Position numbers and translations under genes: made by a program. Source: Myripristis murdjan (lineage: Eukaryota; Chordata; Actinopteri; Holocentriformes; Holocentridae). Taken from it: a DNA stretch of 64,000 nucleotides. How positions within the stretch are numbered: position 1 is the stretch's first letter; every line of letters begins with the position of its first letter. The notes below the pieces were generated by a model. The model ran no database searches. It was not told the DNA's origin and saw only the letters and a program-made list of their open reading frames with translations. Where the stretch lies: the NCBI RefSeq assembly GCF_902150065.1, contig NC_043997.1, positions 26,895,827-26,959,826 of the forward strand, in the 5' to 3' direction. Shown in pieces: positions 1 through 9,721 of the stretch.

Positions 1-271
1 TGGCAGCTGTGAGCCCTGCGACATCATCATCATCTATGATGACATGATGGTTTATGATGTCATAGGGGGCTTTGTTGGAACACTGGTGCTTTTGTGTTTA
101 TTCAAGCTTTACAACGGCGGCGAATGGAGGCCTGCTGGAGTGGGTGATGTCACAGCCTTCTGACCAATCAGCTCTCAGTATTCAGTGATGACCTCATCTC
201 CGAGGTCAGGCAGAGCCTATATAGGCGGGGGCCTCTCCTCACCTCATTTGGTCACGTGCACAACTCCTCCC
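1..271. repeat. 386-bp subrepeat, partial at window edge
   Basis: Right part of a subrepeat copy cut by the window start. It carries the CCAAT box at 164-168, the TATATA at 218-223 and, on the minus strand, AATAAA at 97-102. Confidence 0.9.
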
Positions 272-359
272 ACTCTCTGTAGCGCTTTAAAAATGGCAGG
301 CCGCATGGGGACCCTCCAAGCACAGTTCCAAGCGCCATCCTCATCCCTCACTTTGGTAG

Positions 360-1070
360 TGATGTGGAAAACTTCGGTCCAAATCAGGCCAGATTGACTT
401 CAAAAACTTCTTAGACTTGGTACCAAAAACACTAATAAAATAAGTCTTGGAGGCTTCAAAATTAAGACTGAAACGAGGCAGCGTCTCAAGCAGGCAGGTT
501 TATTTTCATTCGAGATCTCAAAATGGAAACAAACAGTGAGTCGATCACAAAAGATAGACGACTGACTTTCTTTGTTTGTGCACTTGATTTTATACCCTCC
601 CAACCACCGTGTCATCGATTCTGTTCATAACAAAGAGATCATACATGATCACAAGAGTAGATGTGCCAGTGTAAGGCTTTCTGGTAAGACAACAATTTTT
701 AATTGGGCCAGATGTACCTTAGGTTTGCAGATCTTGGACTCTGGCCGATGATTAGTGATCTTGTTTTTCTACACAAGGATGGCTGACTGGATACATTCTA
801 ATTAGGTAAGACCTTGATATGCCTTTAGGCATGGCAGTTGTGGTCAGTGCAGGCTTGTTCTCTTACAGAATGTTACTTGACCTGTGTGAGCCTTGACGTC
901 ATCATAGTGAGAAAGCATCACCTAAGTGCTTATGCTCTTGCTTCAAAGCAATGCTTAAGCCTTGATGTTTCTAGACTAATGCTGACTCCTGTCCTTCATT
1001 ATGAGCTCTCTCTCTCTTCTTTAATACCCTCTGCAGTGTTGATTTTTTTAGGCTCAGAATTACCTCTACA
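360..1070 (-). mobile_element. Solo LTR (711 bp) in Keno remnant, unit A
   Basis: The insert has TG...CA ends on both strands and is flanked by GTAG on each side (356-359, 1071-1074). The uninterrupted sequence in the intact Keno-like element has a single GTAG (near 54067). On the minus strand a TATAAAA motif (588-594) is followed about 85 bp later by AATAAA (499-504), the expected U3-R-U5 order. No internal region is present. The family (endogenous retrovirus or Gypsy-like) is not decided; a 4-bp duplication fits either. It is older than the spread of the array units. Confidence 0.8.
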
Positions 1071-1554
1071 GTAGCCTGGCCTTTAACCGTGCAATATCTA
1101 CCCGGCCACAGACAAATGTCCTCTGCATTCACCGTCTCATTGAACATTCTGACAATAACTGTTTTAGAAGCATTGTCAGTCAGTTTCTCCACAATGAAAG
1201 CAGCAAACTGGGTTTTGGCATTTTCAAATCGTGCCCAGAAGTCCCTCCAAAGGGCAGCAGATCTAAAGCTGACATCAAAACCTTTATTAAATGGCAGTGA
1301 CAGTATACAGTTCAAGTCGTTTGGAGTAAAGTTTAGGGCTTTCTGGAGGAGCTTCCGGCAGAGATCGAGTCACGACATCACTTGCTCGGCCCGGTCACGG
1401 TATTAGTCCGGCAGAGTACAGGGACAGAAGTCCTCTGGGCCACTGAAAGTTGAAAGACTTTCCAACAGGAATGTGTGGAATTTCCTCCCAAGAGCTGGTA
1501 ATAACCAATGCCACAGGAAGGCAAGGATTTTTACCACCAAGAAGAGGCGATCGC
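1071..1554 (-). pseudogene. Keno-like LINE 5' remnant (5' UTR and ORF1 N-terminus), unit A
   Basis: On the minus strand it starts at GCGATCGCC, the same point where the intact element begins (54790-54798), and follows that element's 5' UTR (compare 54600-54798). It then skips to ATGTCG of ORF1 and encodes [19 protein letters not shown]...[20 protein letters not shown] before the solo LTR cuts it. A 53-bp ORF1 piece continues at 307-359 beyond the LTR. It lies 204 bp downstream of the U2 3' end, in the orientation of U2. The spacer 1555-1758 between them holds nothing I recognise. Other copies: 6501-6984, 11580-12063, 16665-17147, 21745-22227, 26823-27306, 37068-37551, 42522-43006, 48357-48840 and 58995-59478. 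Confidence 0.85.
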
Positions 1555-1758
1555 AGAGAAATATTGTACACAAAGCTTTTGGCTGTGTATGCGATGTTGA
1601 CGGCAAGCATAGCGCTTGAGATGTAAAGCGTAAGCCCCTGCATACCACACGTCCCGTTGGCAGTGGCTGCAAGTCCAAAGTTATGGGCCGATGTGTGTTT
1701 GCAGCTGGAGAAAGAGCTGGGGCGAGCGTAAGCTGTTATTGCACATGGTGAGGGAGGG

Positions 1759-1945
1759 GGTGCACCGTTCCTGGAGATACTGCAATACCGGGTCGATGCG
1801 TGGAGTGGACGGAGCAAGCCCCTATTCCATCTCCCTGTTCCAGAAATCCATTTAATATATGGTCCCCGGGTAGGGGACGTATCAGATATTAAACTGATAA
1901 GAACAGATACTACACTTGATCTTAGCCAAAAGGCCGAGAAGCGAT
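1759..1945 (-). ncRNA. U2: U2 snRNA gene, unit A
   Basis: The minus strand reads ATCGCTTCTCGGCCTTTTGG at the 5' end and closes with GGAACGGTGCACC, the recognised ends of vertebrate U2 (187 nt here). The branch-point-pairing GTAGTA and the stem-loop II region with TATCTGATACG are present. The Sm-type site reads GATTTCTGG where human has GATTTTTGG. U2 pairs with intron branch points in the spliceosome. It is transcribed by RNA polymerase II from a PSE-type promoter, divergently from the U1 gene at 4093. Its 3' side faces the Keno-like remnant ending at 1554. This is presumed functional. Confidence 0.96.
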
Positions 1946-1989
1946 AACTCTCACACCCTCAGAGGGAAGCGCCCCTCTCCCGGACAGGT

Positions 1990-2005
1990 CACTCCCACGG
2001 ACGGT
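1990..2005 (-). promoter_or_regulatory. Candidate PSE of U2
   Basis: On the minus strand this reads ACCGTCCGTGGGAGTG at -60 to -45 from the U2 start. The U1 gene has ACCATGAGACAGAGTG at -61 to -46, giving a shared pattern ACCnTnnGnnnGAGTG at the same place. The position and partial match fit the SNAPc-bound proximal sequence element of vertebrate snRNA genes. The same motif lies 45-60 bp upstream of each intact U2. Confidence 0.6.
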
Positions 2006-3025
2006 TTGGACCTCCCGCCACACACTTGAACCACACGTCAGCAAATGGCACACAAAGCACAGCCACTAGCCAAGGACTAACGGGTCATATCATTGCAGGA
2101 AAAGAAAGCATTTGGCCAACGCATCTTCTGGACCCCTGCGCATCTCGTGGTGCGTTAAGGTCCAGTCGGAAAATAGGAACCTCTGGGGAGTCAAAGTGGA
2201 GCACTGAACCACCAGATCCCAGGGAAAGCTGTAAATATGGGACGCAGATCAAAGCGGACTGTGAATCCCACGACAAGCAGGTGAAGACGGTGCCTTTTCA
2301 CAAGCCAACAGCTCACCTCCCACAAATCAAACGCAGCTGTATATGCCTCTGGTGGACAATGGAGCCAACTGCCAAACATCTCTCTTCACAGGAGATGCTG
2401 AGGTCCCCGCCCCCTTCAATGTAGAGGGTGATGTATTGTGTTGCCCCCCCACATTCATAACCACCACCCCAAAAATTGCACTAAACCAGCTGTTTTAGTC
2501 AAACCTCTGCTACGGGGAAAACGTAGGCCAAATGGGAAAACGCTGGGACGGTATCTGTTTTAAGGACCATGACCTCTCCACCGCATGTCAGTTTTCTCCA
2601 TTTCCATGATGACTAGATCCGTACTCTTAAATCAAGTCAAATGTCAGAACCAAACAACTAATCTCATTCATAAACATTCATCCTCGCTTAAAGGCAGTCA
2701 AACTATTGTTTCAGGGATACGACGGCTCCAGCACTTTCCACCCAGCAGCCACACGCTGACTGGACTCTGCCCAGCGGCACAACTGGCCCAGTCTGCTTTT
2801 TCCTCCAGGCTTTTCTAAGCAGACACAAATGGCTGAGCAGCCACAGCTGGAAGTCCATCCTCGTAGCAAACAGCAACAACTTCACCATTTTCCATGCAAC
2901 AAATTGTGTGTAAGTTGTACTGTGTTTCTTGCAGTCCTTCTTTGCATAATGTTTGTTACTTGCTGGGATCCACGGGCACCGTCCATGGCTCTGTTCAACT
3001 CCATCACTGATCGTGGGATTCCATT

Positions 3026-3043
3026 TACAGTGCATGATGGGAA
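3026..3043 (-). promoter_or_regulatory. ZNF143/Staf-like site 1
   Basis: The minus strand reads TTCCCATCATGCACTGTA, matching the Staf consensus YWCCCRNMATSCMYYRCR at 17 of 18 positions. Staf (ZNF143) with Oct-1 activates vertebrate snRNA genes from the distal sequence element. A 7 of 8 octamer match (CTTTGCAT) lies at 2940-2947. The site recurs in every unit (for example 8457). Confidence 0.6.
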
Positions 3044-3199
3044 ATCAAGCACTGACATTATTCCAACTAGAACAATAAGAACAGCACTGGTGCCTTGAAA
3101 TAGAATGCTAGTGTAAAGACAGTGTGTTGGAGCGCTGTTTGAAAAAATGAACAGTGTGAATCTACAATTGTTTTCTTGGGTGCTTTCATGCAGCAATGC

Positions 3200-3217
3200 T
3201 GCATTGCATGATGGGAA
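3200..3217 (-). promoter_or_regulatory. ZNF143/Staf-like site 2
   Basis: The minus strand reads TTCCCATCATGCAATGCA, again 17 of 18 to the Staf consensus. It recurs at 8631, 13710, 18791, 23874, 28952, 39198, 44653 and 56082 (18 bp each). It is almost 900 bp from the U1 start. About 730 bp of that distance is the L1-like fragment, so the site would lie near -140 to -160 without it. Distal-element function is inferred. Confidence 0.6.
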
Positions 3218-3250
3218 GTAGAATCAAGGCATTTGATCACAATTCAACCT

Positions 3251-3984
3251 TCTCTTTCAAAATTATTTTCATTGATTTTTCCATGGATGCATGTTCATAT
3301 CAACTGACAGGGTAAACAGGATTTAATCCAATACATCCACAAAGTTGTGAGGTACAATAATAATAATGATATTACCAAGATTATATAGAATCAAACTATT
3401 CCAAAACAGTGCAAGTAGAATATAACATGAAAAATAACCGTACATGAGAAGGAAAAAAAAACAACAACAACAACGACAGAGGAATGAAATGAAACTGAAA
3501 TAATAACAATAATTAGAAGAAAAAAAAAGATATAAATGAAAGACAGGCAAGAGACACACGGACAGACAGACAAGGAGGGAACACATAGAGGAAGGAAAGA
3601 TTGGGGGTGGGGGGTCCAGTTGCACGTTGAATTGTTCTTACTCAGGGAAGGATTGGGGATGGGGGGTCCAGTTGCACGTTGAATTGTTCTTACTCAGCCA
3701 GGGTTCACGACGTTGTTACTGGTCAGCTGGTAGTCCATCACTCTACTTGTAGTCCATCTAGTTGCTTAACAAATCCAATAAGGTCATCCCATGTCTTGTG
3801 AAAGTTCTGAAGAGCACCATTAACATTATACCTGATCTTGTCTAGCTTGAGATTGCACATGATACTCTTGATGAGATGTGTGTGGGTGGGTGCACAATTC
3901 AAACTTCTCAAGGAAATAATTGCAACTCTTAGTGAGCCTTGGAAAAGCAGGGATGTAGAGTGGATGTGAAGTGATGTTCCAGGC
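3251..3984 (-). mobile_element. 5'-truncated L1-like LINE 3' fragment, unit A
   Basis: On the minus strand a frame ends in a segment with IRYNVNGALQNFHKTWDDLIGF, a stop near 3738 and then an AT-rich 3' region. That pattern resembles the ORF2 C-terminus and 3' UTR of fish L1/Tx1-type LINEs. A segment of about 50 bp is duplicated in tandem in the 3' region (3600-3697). The exact family is not recognised. Other copies: 8682-9414, 13761-14491, 18842-19572, 23925-24656, 29003-29719, 39249-39983, 44704-45438 and 56133-56852. Being at the same place in every unit, it was inserted before the units spread. Confidence 0.55.
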
Positions 3985-4004
3985 TGTGTGTGTGTGTGTG
4001 TGTG
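3985..4004 (+). repeat. (TG)n microsatellite before U1, variable length
   Basis: A dinucleotide tract of about 20 bp abuts the L1-like fragment upstream of U1. It varies between units: 9415-9470 (interrupted), 14492-14555, 19573-19634, 24657-24712, 29720-29747, 39984-40025, 45439-45474 and 56853-56886. It is the fastest-changing part of the unit apart from the 386-bp subrepeat. HTHTHT-type open frames here are translations of the repeat. Confidence 0.95.
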
Positions 4005-4031
4005 GTTTTGTTCCACTGTGCCAGTGTGAGC

Positions 4032-4047
4032 ACCATGAGACAGAGTG
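4032..4047 (+). promoter_or_regulatory. Candidate PSE of U1
   Basis: ACCATGAGACAGAGTG lies at -61 to -46 from the U1 start and shares 10 of 16 bases, at identical spacing, with the U2 candidate. It is followed by a short (GT)n stretch and then the gene. It recurs before every U1 copy. The copy before 56973 is 2 bp closer because that GT stretch is shorter. Confidence 0.6.
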
Positions 4048-4092
4048 GTGTGTGTGTGTGAAGGGGGCTCCAGCGTGCGTGTCGGTGACTTC

Positions 4093-4256
4093 ATACTTAC
4101 CTGGCAGGGGAGATACCATGATCAAGAAGGTGGTTCACCCAGGGCGAGGCTCAGCCATTGCACTCCGGCTGTGATGACCCCTGCGAATTCCCCAAATGTG
4201 GGAATCTCGACTGCATAATTTATGGTAGTGGGGGACTGCGTCCGCGCTCTCCCCTG
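4093..4256 (+). ncRNA. U1: U1 snRNA gene, unit A
   Basis: The 164-nt sequence starts ATACTTACCTGGCAGGGGAG, the U1 5' end that pairs with 5' splice sites, and ends CGCGCTCTCCCCTG, as vertebrate U1 does. The loop I, loop II (CCATTGCACTCCGG) and stem III-IV regions are recognisable. The Sm site is AATTTATGG against the usual AATTTGTGG, in all copies. This copy alone has A instead of C at U1 position 82 (4174). A 3'-box-like signal follows at 4263. Confidence 0.96.
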
Positions 4257-4262
4257 ATCAGC

Positions 4263-4276
4263 GTGTCCAAAGACAA
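4263..4276 (+). terminator. U1 3' box candidate
   Basis: GTGTCCAAAGACAA begins 7 nt after the mature U1 3' end and approximates the vertebrate snRNA 3' box GTTTN0-3AAARNNAGA, which directs Integrator-dependent 3' end formation. It recurs after each U1. A weaker candidate for U2 (ATGTGCAATAACA on the minus strand, 1734-1746) lies 13 nt past its end. The spacer 4277-4585 beyond it holds nothing I recognise. Confidence 0.55.
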
Positions 4277-4585
4277 CAGCCTTACAAATACACACGCCAC
4301 GGCTTGCCCAATGCACGGCCTTATACGTCATGCTCGCTTGGGCAACAAACATCACTGCCCGTTTCACATTTCTCCTTCTATTTCTTATCATTCCACATGC
4401 TTGGACTATGTTCTTCTCTTAACCGTTTCATCAACCGCGTTTGCCTGCCAGTCACATACGCACAAGTCAAAACATGGATGACTGGACATTTCTCTTCAGC
4501 ACAATCCTAGTTCCATCTTTAAACTGGAGCCCGTGCGATCAAGCTATTTGTCACTGAAAAGGATTGTTGAAGGTCAGCCCTGCAT

Positions 4586-4935
4586 CAGCCTGTGATTGGT
4601 CCTCCTCACCGTCTGAACTAGCTCCGCCCTCTGCCCGCATCACCTCGTCCTCGCCCGAGCTCTCCGTTGATGAGGCTGTTGCAGGCCCCTCCCCTTCTCC
4701 CGCCTCACCCGCCTCCTCTACTCCAGTCACAGGATTTGGCGGGAGATTTGAACTTGCTTGGTCTTGTCTGCCGTTTCCTCCATTTTCATTTTGTTTGGCT
4801 GCCTTCAGTTTGTTGGCAAAAGACTTTGGGCAACCTCTGAAGAGGTGGTTTGACTCTGCACAGAGGTCGCACCTCCTGCCATTGGAGCTCTCCTCCAAGG
4901 TGTGCCCACTTTCCTGGCCATTGCTGGATGGGGAC
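4586..4935 (-). pseudogene. Keno-like LINE ORF1 remnant, middle part, unit A
   Basis: The minus-strand frame within it (4551-4943) contains [14 protein letters not shown], a CCHC knuckle, and [13 protein letters not shown], closely matching ORF1 of the intact Keno-like element (53142-54455). It is followed by the same acidic Ser/Glu-rich stretch. Relative to the intact copy two blocks are missing, one holding most of the first two knuckles and one of about 48 bp. It is broken off from the 5' part by the 386-bp subrepeat. Other copies: 10051-10400, 15137-15486, 20216-20565, 25294-25643, 35539-35888, 40607-40956, 46056-46405 and 57466-57815. Confidence 0.85.
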
Positions 4936-5701
4936 TTTGTCAACCTTACAAGAAGAACAGCCTCTCCAGCCAGAAGCTATGAGCCCTGTGATATTCATCA
5001 TCTATGATGACATGATGGTTTATGATGTCATAAGGGGGCTTTGTTGGCAGCTGTGAGCCCTGCGACATCATCATCATCTATGATGACATGATGGTTTATG
5101 ATGTCATAGGGGGCTTTGTTGGAACACTGGTGCTTTTGTGTTTATTCAAGCTTTACAACGGCGGCGAATGGAGGCCTGCTGGAGTGGGTGATGTCACAGC
5201 CTTCTGACCAATCAGCTCTCAGTATTCAGTGATGACCTCATCTCCGAGGTCAGGCAGAGCCTATATAGGCGGGGGCCTCTCCTCACCTCATTTGGTCACG
5301 TGCACAACTCCTCCCGGGGACTTTGTCAACCTTACAAGAAGAACAGCCTCTCCAGCCAGAAGCTATGAGCCCTGTGATATTCATCATCTATGATGACATG
5401 ATGGTTTATGATGTCATAAGGGGGCTTTGTTGGCAGCTGTGAGCCCTGCGACATCATCATCATCTATGATGACATGATGGTTTATGATGTCATAGGGGGC
5501 TTTGTTGGAACACTGGTGCTTTTGTGTTTATTCAAGCTTTACAACGGCGGCGAATGGAGGCCTGCTGGAGTGGGTGATGTCACAGCCTTCTGACCAATCA
5601 GCTCTCAGTATTCAGTGATGACCTCATCTCCGAGGTCAGGCAGAGCCTATATAGGCGGGGGCCTCTCCTCACCTCATTTGGTCACGTGCACAACTCCTCC
5701 C
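4930..5701. repeat. 386-bp subrepeat, two copies
   Basis: The segment from GGGGACTTTGTCAACC to CAACTCCTCCC is present twice here (4930-5315, 5316-5701). Each copy contains an internal duplication of about 70 bp around TATGATGACATGATGG, an NF-Y type box GACCAATCAG, a palindromic CCTATATAGG TATA motif 54 bp further on, and an E-box CACGTG. On the other strand an AATAAA lies 116 bp after the TATA motif, as in some LTRs. The right end joins a 40-bp piece matching Keno ORF2 (compare 52918-52957) and then Keno ORF1. The origin of the subrepeat is not recognised. Confidence 0.9.
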
Positions 5702-5789
5702 ACTCTCTGTAGCGCTTTAAAAATGGCAGGCCGCATGGGGACCCTCCAAGCACAGTTCCAAGCGCCATCCTCATCCCTCACTTTGGTAG

Positions 5790-6500
5790 TGATGTGGAAA
5801 ACTTCGGTCCAAATCAGGCCAGATTGACTTCAAAAACTTCTTAGACTTGGTACCAAAAACACTAATAAAATAAGTCTTGGAGGCTTCAAAATTAAGACTG
5901 AAACGAGGCAGCGTCTCAAGCAGGCAGGTTTATTTTCATTCGAGATCTCAAAATGGAAACAAACAGTGAGTCGATCACAAAAGATAGACGACTGACTTTC
6001 TTTGTTTGTGCACTTGATTTTATACCCTCCCAACCACCGTGTCATCGATTCTGTTCATAACAAAGAGATCATACATGATCACAAGAGTAGATGTGCCAGT
6101 GTAAGGCTTTCTGGTAAGACAAGAATTTTTAATTGGGCCAGATGTACCTTAGGTTTGCAGATCTTGGACTCTGGCCGATGATTAGTGATCTTGTTTTTCT
6201 ACACAAGGATGGCTGACTGGATACATTCTAATTAGGTAAGACCTTGATATGCCTTTAGGCATGGCAGTTGTGGTCAGTGCAGGCTTGTTCTCTTACAGAA
6301 TGTTACTTGACCTGTGTGAGCCTTGACGTCATCATAGTGAGAAAGCATCACCTAAGTGCTTATGCTCTTGCTTCAAAGCAATGCTTAAGCCTTGATGTTT
6401 CTAGACTAATGCTGACTCCTGTCCTTCATTATGAGCTCTCTCTCTCTTCTTTAATACCCTCTGCAGTGTTGATTTTTTTAGGCTCAGAATTACCTCTACA
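5790..6500 (-). mobile_element. Solo LTR, unit B
   Basis: Same solo LTR fossil at the same site with GTAG flanks. Confidence 0.8.
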
Positions 6501-7189
6501 GTAGCCTGGCCTTTAACCGTGCAATATCTACCCGGCCACAGACAAATGTCCTCTGCATTCACCGTCTCATTGAACATTCTGACAATAACTGTTTTAGAAG
6601 CATTGTCAGTCAGTTTCTCCACAATGAAAGCAGCAAACTGGGTTTTGGCATTTTCAAATCGTGCCCAGAAGTCCCTCCAAAGGGCAGCAGATCTAAAGCT
6701 GACATCAAAACCTTTATTAAATGGCAGTGACAGTATACAGTTCAAGTCGTTTGGAGTAAAGTTTAGGGCTTTCTGGAGGAGCTTCCGGCAGAGATCGAGT
6801 CACGACATCACTTGCTCGGCCCGGTCACGGTATTAGTCCGGCAGAGTACAGGGACAGAAGTCCTCTGGGCCACTGAAAGTTGAAAGACTTTCCAACAGGA
6901 ATGTGTGGAATTTCCTCCCAAGAGCTGGTAATAACCAATGCCACAGGAAGGCAAGGATTTTTACCACCAAGAAGAGGCGATCGCAGAGAAATATTGTACA
7001 CAAAGCTTTTGGCTGTGTATGCGATGTTGACGGCAAGCATAAGCGCTTGAGATGTAAAGCGTAAGCCCCTGCATACCACACGTCCCGTTGGCAGTGGCTG
7101 CAAGTCCAAAGTTATGGGCCGATGTGTGTTTGCAGCTGGAGAAAGAGCTGGGGCGAGCGTAAGCTGTTATTGCACATGGTGAGGGAGGG

Positions 7190-7376
7190 GGTGCACCGTT
7201 CCTGGAGATACTGCAATACCGGGTCGATGCGTGGAGTGGACGGAGCAAGCCCCTATTCCATCTCCCTGTTCCAGAAATCCATTTAATATGTGGTCCCCGG
7301 GTAGGGGACGTATCAGATATTAAACTGATAAGAACAGATACTACACTTGATCTTAGCCAAAAGGCCGAGAAGCGAT
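7190..7376 (-). ncRNA. U2: U2 snRNA gene, unit B
   Basis: A 187-nt copy with intact ends and GTAGTA. It differs from unit A at one base in the loop before GTCCCC (ATGTGG against ATATGG on the plus strand). Confidence 0.96.
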
Positions 7377-9413
7377 AACTCTCACACGCTCAGAGGGAAG
7401 CGCCCCTCTCCCGGACAGGTCACTCCCACGGACGGTTTGGACCTCCCGCCACACACTTGAACCACACGTCAGCAAATGGCACACAAAGCACAGCCACTAG
7501 CCAAGGACTAACGGGTCATATCATTGCAGGAAAAGAAAGCATTTGGCCAACGCATCTTCTGGACCCCTGCGCATCTCGTGGTGCGTTAAGGTCCAGTCGG
7601 AAAATAGGAACCTCTGGGGAGTCAAAGTGGAGCACTGAACCACCAGATCCCAGGGAAAGCTGTAAATATGGGACGCAGATCAAAGCGGACTGTGAATCCC
7701 ACGACAAGCAGGTGAAGACGGTGCCTTTTCACAAGCCAACAGCTCACCTCCCACAAATCAAACGCAGCTGTATATGCCTCTGGTGGACAATGGAGCCAAC
7801 TGCCAAACATCTCTCTTCACAGGAGATGCTGAGGTCCCCGCCCCCTTCAATGTAGAGGGTGATGTATTGTGTTGCCCCCCCACATTCATAACCACCACCC
7901 CAAAAATTGCACTAAACCAGCTGTTTTAGTCAAACCTCTGCTACGGGGAAAACGTAGGCCAAATGGGAAAACGCTGGGACGGTATCTGTTTTAAGGACCA
8001 TGACCTCTCCACCGCATGTCAGTTTTCTCCATTTCCATGATGACTAGATCCGTACTCTTAAATCAAGTCAAATGTCAGAACCAAACAACTAATCTCATTC
8101 ATAAACATTCATCCTCGCTTAAAGGCAGTCAAACTATTGTTTCAGGGATACGACGGCTCCAGCACTTTCCACCCAGCAGCCACACGCTGACTGGACTCTG
8201 CCCAGCGGCACAACTGGCCCAGTCTGCTTTTTCCTTCAGGCTTTTCTAAGCAGACACAAATGGCTGAGCAGCCACAGCTGGAAGTCCATCCTCGTAGCAA
8301 ACAGCAACAACTTCACCATTTTCCATGCAACAAATTGTGTGTAAGTTGTACTGTGTTTCTTGCAGTCCTTCTTTGCATAATGTTTGTTACTTGCTGGGAT
8401 CCACGGGCACCGTCCATGGCTCTGTTCAACTCCATCACTGATCGTGGGATTCCATTTACAGTGCATGATGGGAAATCAAGCACTGACATTATTCCAACTA
8501 GAACAATAAGAACAGCACTGGTGCCTTGAAATAGAATGCTAGTGTAAAGACAGTGTGTTGGAGCGCTGTTTGAAAAAATGAACAGTGTGAATCTACAATT
8601 GTTTTCTTGGGTGCTTTCATGCAGCAATGCTGCATTGCATGATGGGAAGTAGAATCAAGGCATTTGATCACAATTCAACCTTCTCTTTCAAAATTATTTT
8701 CATTGATTTTTCCATGGATGCATGTTCATATCAACTGACAGGGTAAACAGGATTAATCCAATACATCCACAAAGTTGTGAGGTACAATAATAATAATGAT
8801 ATTACCAAGATTATATAGAATCAAACTATTCCAAAACAGTGCAAGTAGAATATAACATGAAAAATAACCGTACATGAGAAGGAAAAAAAAACAACAACAA
8901 CAACAACAGAGGAATGAAATGAAACTGAAATAATAACAATAATTAGAAGAAAAAAAAAGATATAAATGAAAGACAGGCAAGAGACACACGGACAGACAGA
9001 CAAGGAGGGAACACATAGAGGAAGGGAAAGATTGGGGGTGGGGGGTCCAGTTGCACGTTGAATTGTTCTTACTCAGGGAAAGATTGGGGATGGGGGTCCA
9101 GTTGCACGTTGAATTGTTCTTACTCAGCCAGGGTTCACGACGTTGTTACTGGTCAGCTGGTAGTCCATCACTCTACTTGTAGTCCATCTAGTTGCTTAAC
9201 AAATCCAATAAGGTCATCCCATGTCTTGTGAAAGTTCTGAAGAGCACCATTAACATTATACCTGATCTTGTCTAGCTTGAGATTGCACATGATACTCTTG
9301 ATGAGATGTGTGTGGGTGGGTGCACAATTCAAACTTCTCAAGGAAATAATTGCAACTCTTAGTGAGCCTTGGAAAAGCAGGGATGTAGAGTGGATGTGAA
9401 GTGATGTTCCAGG

Positions 9414-9455
<42 letters not shown>

Positions 9456-9557
9456 TGTGTGTGTGTGTGGTTTTGTTCCACTGTGCCAGTGTGAGCACCA
9501 TGAGACAGAGTGGTGTGTGTGTGTGAAGGGGGCTCCAGCGTGCGTGTCGGTGACTTC

Positions 9558-9721
9558 ATACTTACCTGGCAGGGGAGATACCATGATCAAGAAGGTGGTT
9601 CACCCAGGGCGAGGCTCAGCCATTGCACTCCGGCTGTGCTGACCCCTGCGAATTCCCCAAATGTGGGAATCTCGACTGCATAATTTATGGTAGTGGGGGA
9701 CTGCGTCCGCGCTCTCCCCTG
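9558..9721 (+). ncRNA. U1: U1 snRNA gene, unit B
   Basis: A 164-nt copy with the array consensus C at position 82, preceded by an interrupted (GT)n tract. Confidence 0.96.

Larger units (their letters stand above)
1946..4092. other. Shared divergent upstream region between U2 and U1, unit A
   Basis: This 2147-bp interval separates the two divergently transcribed genes. From the U2 side it holds the U2 PSE candidate, about 900 bp of spacer in which I recognise nothing (2010-2930), the octamer-like and two Staf-like sites (2940-3217), the L1-like 3' fragment, the (GT)n tract and the U1 PSE candidate. The equivalent region recurs in every unit. The 132-aa frame at 2026-2424 is kept across units but shows no domain and looks fortuitous. 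Confidence 0.7.

Noticed and set aside
2026-2424. 132-aa open frame conserved in every unit
   Set aside because: No domain or start context; its conservation equals that of the surrounding non-coding DNA, as expected from array homogenisation.
9168-9590. His-Thr repeat protein frames before U1
   Set aside because: They translate the (GT)n microsatellite, change length between units and join the L1-like fragment.
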